Shown here piece after piece: positions 36,272-45,871 of a stretch of DNA of 64,000 nt. Source of the DNA: Desulfatitalea alkaliphila (GTDB taxonomy: Bacteria > Desulfobacterota > Desulfobacteria > Desulfobacterales > Desulfosarcinaceae). A program made the position numbers and the translations under genes. How positions within the stretch are numbered: the first letter of the stretch is position 1; each line of letters starts with the position of its first letter. The stretch covers positions 124,001-188,000 of the forward strand of contig NZ_JALJRB010000008.1 of assembly GCF_022968795.1 (NCBI RefSeq), read 5' to 3'. The notes under the pieces were generated by a model. The model was not told the origin of the DNA. It did not search any database and saw nothing but the letters and a program-made list of their open reading frames with translations.

Positions 36272-37570
36272 TCACCTCATCAGATCGGGCAGATAGAGCA
36301 CCACCTGCGGGAAAAGGGTAACGATGACCGTGGCGGCGCAGAGCAGCAGAAAGAACGGCAGGGCCGCCCTGGCGATGGTCATGATGTCCTCGTTGGTCAG
36401 TCCGCTGATCACGAACAGGTTGAAGCCCACCGGCGGCGTGATCTGGGCCAACTCGATCATCAACACGAGATAGATGCCGAACCAAATCGGATCGAAGCCC
36501 ACCACCTGCACCATGGGCAGCACGATGGGGGTGGTCATGACGATCATGGAGAAGCCGTCCAACAAACAACCCAGGATCAGATAAAGAACCGTCAGTATGA
36601 GAATCAACATATAAGGCGACAACCCCATCTCACTCACCAGCAGGGTCAACTCGCGGGTGATGCCCAAATAGCCGACCGCAACGGAAAGGTACCCGGCACC
36701 CATCACGATCAGCATGATCATGCAGCTGGTTTTGATCGCCCCCTGGAGACTGTCCAGGAACACCTGCCAATTGAGGCTGCGGGTCAACAAAGCAAAGAAG
36801 AAAGCACCCACCACGCCCACGACCCCCGCTTCAGTGGGGGTGGCCCAGCCGCGGTAAAGGCTGCCGAGCACCACCAGGATCAGAACGGCCACCGGGGCGA
36901 TTTCCTTGAGCCCGATCAACCGTCTTTTCCAGGTGTAGCGATCGGCCCCGGCCGGGGCCAGACTGGGATTGATGAGGCTGCGTACCAGAATGTAGCCGCT
37001 GAACAGAAGGGCGATCAGGGCACCGGGCACGATCCCGGCGATGAAAAGCTTGCCGATGCTCACATCGCCGATGATGCCGTACACCAGCATCATCATGCTG
37101 GGCGGTATGAGAAACCCAAGGGTGCCGGCCCCGGCCAGGGAGCCGAAGGAGAGCCGGGGGTGGTATCCCCGCCCTTGCAGCTCGGGCACCGTTATCTTGC
37201 CCACCGTGGCCGTCGTGGCCGCCGAAGAGCCACTGACCGCGGCGAAGAAAGTGCAGGCGATGATGTTGACATGCAGCAACCGTCCGGGAATGGCGTCCAT
37301 CCAGGGGGCCAACCCGTTGAACAGGTTTTGCGAGATGCGGCTGCGGAAAAGAATCTCGCCCATCCAGATGAACATGGGCAGGGCCAGCATTGCCGATCCG
37401 TTGGTGTTGTTCCAGACGACGTTGCTCAGCACGAGGCCGAAGGGCACTTCGGTAAAGAAGATCAAACCGCCGAAGCCGATCAAGAAGAGGGAGATGCCGA
37501 TCCAAACGCTGCCGCCGAGAAAAATGACCAACAAAATGAAAAGGGTAATGGAAACGGTCGTCAAATCCAC
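36272..37570 (-). CDS. dctM: TRAP transporter large permease (DctM)
   Basis: 432 aa with about 12 hydrophobic helices. Typical segments are ISLFLIGFGGLIFF, VSGSSAATTATVGKITVPEL and PPSMMMLVYGIIGDVSIGKLF, and GCLLDGFSMIVMTTPIVLP near the C terminus. It is the sodium-driven transport subunit, working with DctQ and a periplasmic DctP. It follows dctQ by 33 bases and precedes pxpA. Confidence 0.95.
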   Translation of the reverse strand: MDLTTVSITLFILLVIFLGGSVWIGISLFLIGFGGLIFFTEVPFGLVLSNVVWNNTNGSAMLALPMFIWMGEILFRSRISQNLFNGLAPWMDAIPGRLLHVNIIACTFFAAVSGSSAATTATVGKITVPELQGRGYHPRLSFGSLAGAGTLGFLIPPSMMMLVYGIIGDVSIGKLFIAGIVPGALIALLFSGYILVRSLINPSLAPAGADRYTWKRRLIGLKEIAPVAVLILVVLGSLYRGWATPTEAGVVGVVGAFFFALLTRSLNWQVFLDSLQGAIKTSCMIMLIVMGAGYLSVAVGYLGITRELTLLVSEMGLSPYMLILILTVLYLILGCLLDGFSMIVMTTPIVLPMVQVVGFDPIWFGIYLVLMIELAQITPPVGFNLFVISGLTNEDIMTIARAALPFFLLLCAATVIVTLFPQVVLYLPDLMR

Positions 37571-37603
37571 AAGAAAACTCCTATCGTTGCATTGGCGGCG
37601 GCA

Positions 37604-38152
37604 TCACCGCCCTTGATCGGTGGCTTCGGCCACGATCCGGATACCCTCCGTATCACCCTTGATCACCAGAAAACTCTTCAGCATCTCACTGAAAAACTGC
37701 AGTGCAAAAAGCAGTGCGCCAAATGGCAGAAAGGCTTGCGGGATGGCCAGATAGGTCTTTGATATCTGCATGGAACGGGACCCGGTGACCACCGAATCCC
37801 AAAAGAAAATAAACGTGAAGTAAATCAGGACCAAACAGAAGCAGAAACCGATCGTCAGACAGGCCAGATCCAGATAGGCCCGTCCGCGCCCCACCACCAC
37901 CTTGTGCAGAAAGGTCATCCGGATGTGCCCCCGTTCCCGCAGGGTGTAGGCCAGGGCACAGAAGGTGAGCATGGCCATCAGGTAGCCGGCGTACTCTTCG
38001 GCCACATAGAGGGTTTGGTTGAAAAATGTCCTGAAAACAATTTCGCCCATGATCAACCCGACCCCCAGGCACATCATCACGCCGGTCAAGAAGCCGCCGA
38101 CGCCCGATATCCAATCGATGGCATTGATGATCCATTTTAACAAACGACGCAT
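37604..38152 (-). CDS. dctQ: TRAP transporter small permease (DctQ)
   Basis: 182 aa with four hydrophobic helices. The family segment VFRTFFNQTLYVAEEYAGYLMAMLTFCALAYTLRERGHIRM is intact. It pairs with DctM in the membrane. It is separated from dctP by a 207-base gap that contains a strong hairpin. Confidence 0.93.
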   Translation of the reverse strand: MRRLLKWIINAIDWISGVGGFLTGVMMCLGVGLIMGEIVFRTFFNQTLYVAEEYAGYLMAMLTFCALAYTLRERGHIRMTFLHKVVVGRGRAYLDLACLTIGFCFCLVLIYFTFIFFWDSVVTGSRSMQISKTYLAIPQAFLPFGALLFALQFFSEMLKSFLVIKGDTEGIRIVAEATDQGR

Positions 38153-38282
38153 GATTCGCTCCGCGCACGACCCGTCCGGGACCGTGGTTCAGTTGCATTG
38201 ACAACCGTTGCTGCAGAGGCGCCGTCATCCGGCGGCCGCAGTGCAGCGGATTGTGGCAACGCGGGTGGCACTTTGAATGCAA

Positions 38283-38318
38283 GGCCCGCCCCTCTCCTGT
38301 GGGGGGAGGCGGCGGGCC
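38283..38318 (-). terminator. GC-rich hairpin between dctP and dctQ (probable attenuator/processing stem)
   Basis: An 8-bp outer stem (GGCCCGCC with GGCGGGCC) and a 7-bp inner stem (CCTCTCC with GGGGAGG, one G-T pair) enclose a 5-base loop with one bulge. No strong T-run follows on the minus strand. The position after the binding-protein gene suggests partial termination or mRNA protection, which would give more DctP than membrane subunits. Confidence 0.5.
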
Positions 38319-38359
38319 GCTCCAGCGTTTCCAATAAGGCCGGCAAACCGATCCAGGTG

Positions 38360-39352
38360 TTAGCGTCCGACCTTCTCCAGGAATTCGGCGACGATGGCCT
38401 TGGCCTCTTGCGGGGCACCCTCCAGGTAGTCGTTACGAATGCCCATGGTCACCTCGGTGAGGGCATCCATCAACTCACCGGAAACCTTGACGGTTTCGAT
38501 CCCGTTCTTATTGGAAATGCTTTCCTTCTCCTTGTCCAGCACGGCGATGTTGTCCCAAAGCTCCTGCTCCAGTTCAGCGGCGGCCTTGAGGACCTTTTCC
38601 TGTGTCGCGGCATCCAGACGATTGAAAGCGCGCAGGTTCACATTGACCATGTTGGTCGCAATGGTGATGTTCAGCGGCTGATAGTATTTGAGCACTTCCC
38701 AGAACTTTGCGTCCACGGCGGTGGGGGTGGAGGTGATGACCGAATCGATCAAACCCGTGGCCAGGGAGGAGTATACTTCGCTGAACGGCAGCGCGTAGGG
38801 AGTGCCGCCGGTGGCTTCCACCACCAGGGCGCCGTTCTTGTCGTAGGTGCGTGTTTTGAGCCCCTGCATATCCTCCACGCTGGTCACCTTCTTGGTGGTC
38901 CACAAACCGGCACCCGGCCAGGGAGAAATATAGAGGATCTTCTGATTCCATTTAGCGGCTTGCTCATCGAAGTAGGGCCGCGCGATGTCGATCAGCATCT
39001 TCAATTCCTCGAAATCGCGGCAAAGGAAGGGTACCGTCACCACCTGGAAGATGGGCGCATCACCGGCCACGCCGCTGATCAACATATCGGATACGGGCAC
39101 CAGGCCGTCCCGCACCACCTTCAACAACTCGGGCCCCTTGTATCCCAGGGCGCCGCCGCTGCTGACGTTGATCTCCAATTCACCGCCGGTCGCCTCCTTG
39201 ACCTTGGCCGCGAACTTCTCCAGGGCGATGGTCTGCAAATTGTTGGGCGGCCAGACCGAATTGGCGATCCAACTGGTTTTGGCGTGCACCGGCAATACGG
39301 AAAAGCTCAACAGCAGCGCAATGACCAAATAGAAAACAAGATTCCTTTTCAT
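38360..39352 (-). CDS. dctP: TRAP transporter substrate-binding protein (DctP)
   Basis: 330 aa with a cleavable signal peptide (MKRNLVFYLVIALLLSFSVL, cut likely after VHA). The body has LQTIALEKFAAKVKEATGGE, the conserved binding-site segment GLKTRTYDKNGALVVEATGG, and YSSLATGLIDSVITS. It is periplasmic and captures the substrate, usually an organic acid, for DctQM. It is first in the dctP-dctQ-dctM-pxpA operon. No clear promoter was recognised in the 215-base spacer upstream. Confidence 0.94.
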   Translation of the reverse strand: MKRNLVFYLVIALLLSFSVLPVHAKTSWIANSVWPPNNLQTIALEKFAAKVKEATGGELEINVSSGGALGYKGPELLKVVRDGLVPVSDMLISGVAGDAPIFQVVTVPFLCRDFEELKMLIDIARPYFDEQAAKWNQKILYISPWPGAGLWTTKKVTSVEDMQGLKTRTYDKNGALVVEATGGTPYALPFSEVYSSLATGLIDSVITSTPTAVDAKFWEVLKYYQPLNITIATNMVNVNLRAFNRLDAATQEKVLKAAAELEQELWDNIAVLDKEKESISNKNGIETVKVSGELMDALTEVTMGIRNDYLEGAPQEAKAIVAEFLEKVGR

Positions 39353-39567
39353 GACAGTGCTCCTTTGATTGAATTGAAATGATGAATAGGCGATGCTTTC
39401 ACAAAAATTGAGCAGCAGGCCACCCTCGTGCCGACTCCTTCATCGCCGCCGCACCGCCGGCACGCGGCCAACGGTGCAAGGAGATAGGCGGGGTGTCCCG
39501 ACGAACCGACTGGGGCAAAATACCCTTTTATGGACCCGAGGTAAAGGATTTTACTGAACTGAATTCA

Positions 39568-40698
39568 TCAACGCGTCGGTTTGGATGGCAGGATCCGATC
39601 GACCACGGCCTCCGGCAGGCGCAGGGCGGCCCGCTGTCCTTCGGCGCTGTTCAGCAGCTGCCGCTGCAGCAGCATGCGCATGGAACGCGCCTTCTTGGCG
39701 GCCGATGCACGCGACAGATGGTCCACATCCTCGGCCGGCATCGCCGCAGTTTCCAGATAGCCGGCGCCTACCGCATCGGCCACCAAGGCGTCGCCCGCTT
39801 CGGTGCGCACGATCAGTGTGTTCCAACGGGAGCGGGCTTCATACATGCCCACCGACACATCGGCCAGCTCGGCCGTCATATCCAGACAGATGAAGCAGGT
39901 ATGGGGAATCAAGGGTTTGATTTCGGAAAGGGAGATGGTTTCCGTGCCCTGGTCCGTTTCCAGGACCATCACGTTGGCCGGCGGCGGCGGAATGTCCATG
40001 GCGCGGATGGTGTTCACATTCAAGCGGGCGGCCAGCAGATCGATCAGTTGACGGGTGTCCAGGGCCCAATTGCAAAACAGACCGATGGCCAGACCCACCG
40101 GCACGTTGTGCTCCGGCTTGCCCAATGGATTGCGGCGCATCTGGGCCAGCGCCATCATCTGGCAGGGGGTGCCCACCACGCCGATGCGCCGGTACCCTTG
40201 GCGCACCGCCTGGTTGACACCGGCCAGGGTGGGTGCGGCCATGAATTTGGCGCCACCATGGCGCGCCACTTCACGGGCATCGGTGACCAGACAGGCGTGC
40301 GGCACAAGTCCTTCGCGATCGGTCAGGGCCGCCACATCCACAAGGCCGCTCTCCAGCGCGAATGCCATCAGGGCCGAAACGGTGCCGCCCCCCTGGAAAG
40401 GGCCTTCGGTCATGCGTCGGCCGGCCCGGGCCGCCACCACCGAACGATGCACGCCCATGGGCAACGCCTCGTAATCACATTGGAAGCGATCTTGAAACAG
40501 ATCGTTCAAATCCACCTCCGCCTTGGGGCAGTAGGCGTAACAACGGCCTTGGGTCAAGGTGCAAGCAAACAGCCGGGAAGTCTTGCCCCGGTAGTTTTTA
40601 AAGTAGGGGCACAAATCCACACATGCCCCGCATCCGATGCACAACTCCCTTTGGTGCACATCCTCGAAAAGTTCGTTGGAACCATAAACCTGTGCCAT
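39568..40698 (-). CDS. FrhB-like (coenzyme F420 hydrogenase/dehydrogenase beta) iron-sulfur flavoprotein
   Basis: 376 aa from the ATG preceded by GGAGG. N-terminal ferredoxin-like cluster motif CIGCGACVDLCPYFKNYRGK, then CYAYCPKAEVDLNDLF. The FrhB catalytic core follows, with GPFQGGGTVSALMAFALESG and GVVGTPCQMMALAQMRRN. Members oxidise or reduce F420, formate-linked or other donors via FAD; in sulfate reducers they are common partners of Hdr-like or oxidoreductase complexes. No obvious partner gene is adjacent. Divergent from the alpha/beta hydrolase. Confidence 0.85.
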   Translation of the reverse strand: MAQVYGSNELFEDVHQRELCIGCGACVDLCPYFKNYRGKTSRLFACTLTQGRCYAYCPKAEVDLNDLFQDRFQCDYEALPMGVHRSVVAARAGRRMTEGPFQGGGTVSALMAFALESGLVDVAALTDREGLVPHACLVTDAREVARHGGAKFMAAPTLAGVNQAVRQGYRRIGVVGTPCQMMALAQMRRNPLGKPEHNVPVGLAIGLFCNWALDTRQLIDLLAARLNVNTIRAMDIPPPPANVMVLETDQGTETISLSEIKPLIPHTCFICLDMTAELADVSVGMYEARSRWNTLIVRTEAGDALVADAVGAGYLETAAMPAEDVDHLSRASAAKKARSMRMLLQRQLLNSAEGQRAALRLPEAVVDRILPSKPTR

Positions 40699-40939
40699 GG
40701 ACACCTCCATCCCCCTTGGCCCTGTAGATCGCCCGCCCGGCGGATCGCCTCGGCGCAGCGCAACAGCCGATCCGGTTGTTGCCTTCAAAAATAGACCGAC
40801 ACAGCGACAAATGCAATCCCTTAAAACCGGGTTCGGGAATGCTGAACGCGGCGTAACGCCCTGTTGTCTCCGGTTTTCAAAGGTGTTAAAGGGAGCTATC
40901 CAGACCCATTGCATGACAACCTTGCGCACAGGAGACCAT

Positions 40940-41752
40940 ATGCCACTGCACACCATCGACGACCATGCCGTGTATTACGCGTCGACCGGATCCGGGCATC
41001 CGTTGCTGCTCATCGCCGGTCTCGGCTCGAACCGCTCTTTCTGGTGGAAGCAAATCCCCGCCTTATCCGCCCGCCACCAGGTCATCACCCTGGACAACCG
41101 CGGCATCGGCGACAGCCCACCGGTGGCCGAACCATTCACCGTCGCGGACATGGCCGACGATGCCGCCGCTTTGATCCGCGCCCTCGGCCTGGGCCCGACG
41201 CACATCGTGGGCGTTTCCATGGGGGGCTTCATTTCCGTCACCCTCGCCCTGCGTCACCCGGAACTGGTGGACAAGTTGGTCCTTTGCGCCACCTCGGCCG
41301 GTGGCGCCGCCCACGTGCCGCCACCGCCCGAAATGCTCGACCTGTTGGTCCAACCCGATTTTCCCGACATTGCCGCCCGCACCCGGGCGGTCTACGGTGC
41401 CATCGCCGCACCGGGATACATGGCGGCCCACCCCGAGGACATGGACTTTCTGATTCGCGATGCCGAAGAAAAGCCCCCCACCATGGAAACCTATTTCCAT
41501 CAATTGGGAGCCGTTCACAATTACACCAGTCAAGCAGGGGCGGACAAAGACCTGGATCGCATCACGGCCCCGACCCTGGTGATCCACGGCGACATCGATC
41601 CGCTGGTCGACTATGAAAACGGCCGCTTTCTGGCTACTCATATCAAGGACGCCCGCTTCGAGACGTACACCGGGGTCGGTCACCTGGTCCCCATCGAGGC
41701 GAGCGACCGTTTCAATGCCGATGTTCTGGACTTTCTGCAACCGGAAGGATAA
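40940..41752 (+). CDS. Alpha/beta-fold hydrolase
   Basis: 270 aa from the ATG with AGGAG five bases upstream. HPLLLIAGLGSNRSFW (oxyanion region), TLDNRGIGDSP, the nucleophile elbow GVSMGGFISVTLAL, the acidic residue in VIHGDIDPLVDY and a C-terminal His in GVGHLVPIE give a complete Ser-Asp-His triad. It resembles enol-lactonase/esterase-type hydrolases. Substrate unknown. zupT follows by 25 bases. Confidence 0.88.
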   Translation: MPLHTIDDHAVYYASTGSGHPLLLIAGLGSNRSFWWKQIPALSARHQVITLDNRGIGDSPPVAEPFTVADMADDAAALIRALGLGPTHIVGVSMGGFISVTLALRHPELVDKLVLCATSAGGAAHVPPPPEMLDLLVQPDFPDIAARTRAVYGAIAAPGYMAAHPEDMDFLIRDAEEKPPTMETYFHQLGAVHNYTSQAGADKDLDRITAPTLVIHGDIDPLVDYENGRFLATHIKDARFETYTGVGHLVPIEASDRFNADVLDFLQPEG

Positions 41753-41777
41753 AATCGCACACTGAAGACGGGAGCCC

Positions 41778-42587
41778 ATGATGCAGATGGACAACATGCT
41801 GTTCGCATTCGGCTTGACCCTTTTCGCGGGCCTTGCCACAGGCATCGGCGGCGCCATCGCCTTTTTCGCCAAAACCACCAACACCCGATTCCTGTCCGCC
41901 TCCCTGGGGTTTTCCGCCGGCGTCATGCTTTATGTCTCCTTCGTCGAAATCTTCGACAAAGCCCGGATCTCCCTGGCCAAACAGCATGGCGAACAGACCG
42001 GGGATCTGATTGCCGTGCTGGCCTTTTTCGGCGGCCTCTTCTTCATCGCCCTGATCGACAAGTTGGTGCCCGAATATCAAAACCCCCACGAAATGCGACG
42101 GGTCGAGGACATGGACGCCAAGCACCCGCCCAAAGGTGCCTTGATGCGCATGGGGCTCTTTTCCGCGGGGGCCATCGCCATTCACAATTTCCCGGAAGGT
42201 CTGGCCACCTTTGTGGCGGCCATGGCCGACCCCCAACTGGGCATCGCCATCGCCATCGCCATCGCCATCCACAACATCCCGGAAGGGATCGCCATTTCGG
42301 TGCCCATCTACTATGCCACCAACAGTCGCGCCAAGGCCTTCACCCACTCGTTTCTGTCGGGCCTGGCCGAACCCCTGGGCGCGCTGGCCGGGATTCTGCT
42401 GCTGCAATATTTCTTCAGCGACGACATCTTCGGTATTCTCTTCGCGGCCGTGGCCGGCATCATGGTGTTCATTTCCCTGGACGAACTGCTGCCGGCGGCC
42501 CAGCGCTACGGGGAACACCACACCTCCATTTACGGCCTCATCGCCGGCATGGTGATCATGGCCGCCAGTCTGCTGCTGCTGGGTTAG
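41778..42587 (+). CDS. zupT: ZIP-family metal transporter ZupT
   Basis: 269 aa with about eight membrane helices. The two metal-binding helices carry HNFPEG (from about residue 136) and HNIPEG, with the conserved E in SFVEIF. Length matches ZupT, an inner-membrane importer of Zn, Fe and other divalent metals. GGGAG precedes the ATG. A perfect hairpin follows the gene. Confidence 0.93.
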   Translation: MMQMDNMLFAFGLTLFAGLATGIGGAIAFFAKTTNTRFLSASLGFSAGVMLYVSFVEIFDKARISLAKQHGEQTGDLIAVLAFFGGLFFIALIDKLVPEYQNPHEMRRVEDMDAKHPPKGALMRMGLFSAGAIAIHNFPEGLATFVAAMADPQLGIAIAIAIAIHNIPEGIAISVPIYYATNSRAKAFTHSFLSGLAEPLGALAGILLLQYFFSDDIFGILFAAVAGIMVFISLDELLPAAQRYGEHHTSIYGLIAGMVIMAASLLLLG

Positions 42588-42640
42588 TTGGATTAGAACG
42601 AAGAGACGGACCGCAACTTGCCGTTTCCACATGGACACAA

Positions 42641-42681
42641 GTTGGGGAAACCCCCCTCGAAAACACGGGGGTTTCCCCAAC
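42641..42681. terminator. Long perfect hairpin after zupT
   Basis: A perfect 15-bp stem, GTTGGGGAAACCCCC with its complement, encloses an 11-base loop. Only a short T-poor tail (TGCTATTAT) follows on the plus strand. It stands between zupT and the kor/hdr cluster and probably insulates them. Confidence 0.7.
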
Positions 42682-42814
42682 TGCTATTATAAGCTTCCAA
42701 TTTTGCCTTGATTCATAAGCCGCAATCAGGTACAAGTGCGCCCATTGTGCCGGCCGACCGAGGCTTCCCCTTCACCGCCGGCATCCAACCCATCCGACTT
42801 GCAGGGAGTGACAG

Positions 42815-43090
42815 ATGGAGTTCTGGCGCGTGCCGTTGGACACCAATACCATCGAGATTGCCCACGGCGAAGTCCACATCATCGAAGATCGTTGCAAAGG
42901 GTGCGGCTACTGTATCGAGTTCTGCCCCCGGAGCATCCTGGCCTTTGCCGAACGTTTCAACGCCAAAGGCTACCATCCACCTGAAGTGCTGCGACCCGAA
43001 GGTTGTGTCAACTGCCACTATTGCGAAATCATATGCCCGGAGTTCGCCATTTTTTCGGTGGCGGCGCCCCCGCCGGCACCGACGGCATGA
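42815..43090 (+). CDS. korD: KorD-type ferredoxin delta subunit
   Basis: 91 aa. Two [4Fe-4S] motifs, CKGCGYCIEFCP and CVNCHYCEIICP, with the KOR-delta spacing and the segment GYHPPEV between them. It leads the korDABC set that feeds the Hdr-like genes downstream and probably relays electrons from the TPP enzyme. GCAGGGAG precedes the start. Confidence 0.92.
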   Translation: MEFWRVPLDTNTIEIAHGEVHIIEDRCKGCGYCIEFCPRSILAFAERFNAKGYHPPEVLRPEGCVNCHYCEIICPEFAIFSVAAPPPAPTA

Positions 43091-43204
43091 GCGGCCGTCG
43101 AGGCACGGCCGGCCATGTTCGCGGCGTATGAAAACGCTTGGAACGCCGCTCGTTATTTGGCACGAGGGTTCAATACCAACACCTTTCAGCATCGTGAGAC
43201 AGCA

Positions 43205-44350
43205 ATGAAACCAGCCGTTCTGACCGGAGAACACTACATGACAGGCGATGAAGCCTGTGCCGAAGGTGCATTGGCGGCGGGGTGCCGATTTTTCGGGGGG
43301 TATCCCATCACGCCGGCCACCGAAATCGCGGAACACATGTCCAAGCGCTTGCCCGAGGTGGGTGGCACCTTCATCCAGATGGAGGACGAGATCGCCGCCA
43401 TCGCCTCGGTGCTTGGTGGGGCCTGGTCGGGCCAAAAGAGCATGACCGCCACGTCGGGCCCCGGGTTCAGCCTGATGATGGAAAACGTCGGGCTGGGGGT
43501 GTGCACCGAAACCCCCTGCGTGGTGGTCAATGTGCAGCGGGTGGGCCCCTCCACCGGTCTGCCCACCATGGGCGCCCAGGCCGACATGATGCAGGCCCGC
43601 TGGGGTTCCCACGGCGATTACCGCATCATCGCCCTGGCACCCATGTCGGCCCAGGAGATTTTCTACCAGACGATCACCGCCTTCAACCTCAGCGAACGCT
43701 ACCGGACCCCTGTTTTTGTCATGACCGACGAGATCGTCGGCCACATGAGTGAAAAGGTGGTCATCCCGCCCGCCGACCAGATTGTCTGCGAATGGCGTCC
43801 CAAACCCAAAGGCCGCAAAGACCGCTTTCTGCTCTACAAACCCGGCAAAAACGGCGTGGCCCCCATGCCGGCGGCCGGTGAAGGCTACAACGTGCATGTG
43901 ACCGGCCTGACCCATGACGAGAAGGGCTATCCGGTCATGAGCGTGGAGGCTCAGCAGCAGATGATGGACCGGTTGTGTCATAAGATCGACGACAACCTGG
44001 ACGATATCGTGATGACCGAAGCCCACGGCCTGGAGGACGCCGAGGTGGTGCTGGTCTCCTACGGAATTTCGGCCCGCACCAGCCTGGCGGCCATGCATCA
44101 AGCCCGGGCCGCGGGCATGAAGGTCGGTTTTCTGCGCCTGATCACCGTATGGCCCTTTCCCCAAGAGCGGATCGCGGCCCTGGCCGAGCGGGTCAAGGCC
44201 CTGGTGACGGTGGAAATCAACCTAGGCCAGATCCATCTGGAGGTGATGCGCGCCGCGGCCGGTCGAACCGCCTGCCACCTGGTGGGCCACGCCGGCGGCA
44301 CCATCATTTCGCCCGACCAAGTGATCGCCACCCTCAAGGAGGTGTTGTAA
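43205..44350 (+). CDS. korA: 2-oxoacid (2-oxoglutarate):ferredoxin oxidoreductase alpha subunit
   Basis: 381 aa, started at MKPAVLTGEHY. Signatures are DEACAEGALAAGCRFFGGYP, YPITPATEIAEHMSKRLPE, TATSGPGFSLMMENVGLG and VQRVGPSTGLPTMGAQADMMQARWGSHGD. Domain II includes VVLVSYGISARTSLAAM. This resembles KorA rather than the VorB encoded at 21-22 kb, so the window carries two distinct oxidoreductases. It shares one base with korB. Confidence 0.92.
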   Translation: MKPAVLTGEHYMTGDEACAEGALAAGCRFFGGYPITPATEIAEHMSKRLPEVGGTFIQMEDEIAAIASVLGGAWSGQKSMTATSGPGFSLMMENVGLGVCTETPCVVVNVQRVGPSTGLPTMGAQADMMQARWGSHGDYRIIALAPMSAQEIFYQTITAFNLSERYRTPVFVMTDEIVGHMSEKVVIPPADQIVCEWRPKPKGRKDRFLLYKPGKNGVAPMPAAGEGYNVHVTGLTHDEKGYPVMSVEAQQQMMDRLCHKIDDNLDDIVMTEAHGLEDAEVVLVSYGISARTSLAAMHQARAAGMKVGFLRLITVWPFPQERIAALAERVKALVTVEINLGQIHLEVMRAAAGRTACHLVGHAGGTIISPDQVIATLKEVL

Positions 44351-45195
44351 TGCCTGCCACGGCCCGTAAAACGATGCCCAAAACCCCGGACCATCCCCTC
44401 GAGGCGCTGATCCGCTCCGATCGCATCCCTCACATCTGGTGCCCGGGATGCGGTATCGGCACCGCCTTCGCGGCCGCCTTGACCGCCATGGCGACCAGCG
44501 GCCTGGACCTGCAAAAGACCTGCATGGTTTCGGGCATCGGCTGTTCCGGCCGTGCCGCCGGCTACGTGAACCTGGACTCTTTTCACACGACCCACGGCCG
44601 GGCGATCCCCTTCGCCACCGGTTTGAAGCTGGGCAATCCGGCCCTCAACGTGGTGGTGTTCAGCGGCGACGGCGATCTGTTCGCCATCGGCGGCAATCAC
44701 TTCATTCACGCCGCACGGCGCAACATGGACCTGACCGTCATCTGTCTCAACAACCTGAACTACGGCATGACCGGCGGCCAAGTGGCGGCCACCACACCCT
44801 TCCATGCCCGCACCACCACCACCCCCATGGGCAACCCCGAAGCGCCCTTCAATCTGCCCTTGCTGGCCTGGGCGTCGGGCGCCACCTACGTGGCCCGCTG
44901 GACCATCTTGCACACCCGTGAACTGACGGAATGCATTCAGAAGGCCATTCGCAAAAGCGGCTTTTCCTTCATCGAGGTGTTGGGCCCCTGCCCGGTCAAT
45001 TACGGTCGGCGCAACAAGGAGAAATCCTTGCAAACGCTGAAGATGTACCAGGAACGGACCATCATTCGCAACGACCCCCGGATGGACGATCTGGAGGTGG
45101 ATTTCACCCGGCAGGTGGTCCTGGGCGAATTCGTGGACAAAGACCGGCCGACCTGCATCGAAAATTACGATAAAACGTGCAGGATACTCGAATAG
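44350..45195 (+). CDS. korB: 2-oxoacid:ferredoxin oxidoreductase beta (TPP) subunit
   Basis: 281 aa; ATG overlaps the korA stop (TAATG). IPHIWCPGCGIGTAFAAAL gives the proximal cluster Cys pair. GIGCSGRAAGYVNLDSFHTTHGRA, VFSGDGDLFAIGGNHFIHAARR and NNLNYGMTGGQVAATTP bind TPP-Mg. The late Cys in VLGPCPVNYG is also typical. It is the catalytic subunit producing acyl-CoA, CO2 and low-potential electrons. Confidence 0.93.
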   Translation: MPATARKTMPKTPDHPLEALIRSDRIPHIWCPGCGIGTAFAAALTAMATSGLDLQKTCMVSGIGCSGRAAGYVNLDSFHTTHGRAIPFATGLKLGNPALNVVVFSGDGDLFAIGGNHFIHAARRNMDLTVICLNNLNYGMTGGQVAATTPFHARTTTTPMGNPEAPFNLPLLAWASGATYVARWTILHTRELTECIQKAIRKSGFSFIEVLGPCPVNYGRRNKEKSLQTLKMYQERTIIRNDPRMDDLEVDFTRQVVLGEFVDKDRPTCIENYDKTCRILE

Positions 45196-45295
45196 TTTAT
45201 GACGCTGAACCCTTGGGGCGGTGTCATTGAATTCAATACTTGCGTTTCTTACGGCCATGCCGGCCGGCCGGAAGCGGTTTTCAGGGGGGAACGTT

Positions 45296-45871
45296 ATGGT
45301 CAAACAGTTGATGATCACCGGATTCGGCGGGCAGGGCGTCGTGCTGGCCGGGCGCATCGTGGGCCAGGCGGCGGCCATCGGCGATGCGCTGGAGAGCACC
45401 TTCGTTCAGTCCTACGGCCCCGAATCCCGCGGCGGGGCGTGCAGTGCCCAGGTCACCATCGCCGACGGCCCGATTTACTTTCCATACATCAAGCACCCCG
45501 ACATTCTGGTCTGCATGTCCCAATCGGGCTACGACAAATATCGTGCCCTGCTCAAACCGGACGGCACCTTGATTCTGGAACAGGACCTGGTCAAACCGGT
45601 CGGCGGTCAAGACCATTTCGCCATTCCCTGCACGCGCTTCGCCGAGGAGTTGGGCAATAAAATGATGGCCAACATCATCATGATCGGTTTTCTGGCCGCC
45701 ATCACCGAAGCCGTTTCCCTGGATGCGGTGCGCGCAACCGTATTGTCCTCGGTGCCCAAGGGCACCGAGGAGAAGAACCTCAAGGCGTTCGAGCGGGGCT
45801 GGGACTATGCCCTGGCCACCCTCAAAGGACGCCGCAACAAGGCGGCCGGCCGGATAGGAGTCGTGGCATGA
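45296..45871 (+). CDS. korC: 2-oxoacid:ferredoxin oxidoreductase gamma subunit
   Basis: 191 aa from an ATG with AGGGGGGA upstream. Family pattern MITGFGGQGVVLAGRIVGQA and SYGPESRGGACSAQVTIAD. It completes KorABCD. It overlaps the start of the giant HdrA/GltD-like gene by 4 bases (ATGA), tying the Kor enzyme to the Hdr-like proteins in one transcript. Confidence 0.92.
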   Translation: MVKQLMITGFGGQGVVLAGRIVGQAAAIGDALESTFVQSYGPESRGGACSAQVTIADGPIYFPYIKHPDILVCMSQSGYDKYRALLKPDGTLILEQDLVKPVGGQDHFAIPCTRFAEELGNKMMANIIMIGFLAAITEAVSLDAVRATVLSSVPKGTEEKNLKAFERGWDYALATLKGRRNKAAGRIGVVA

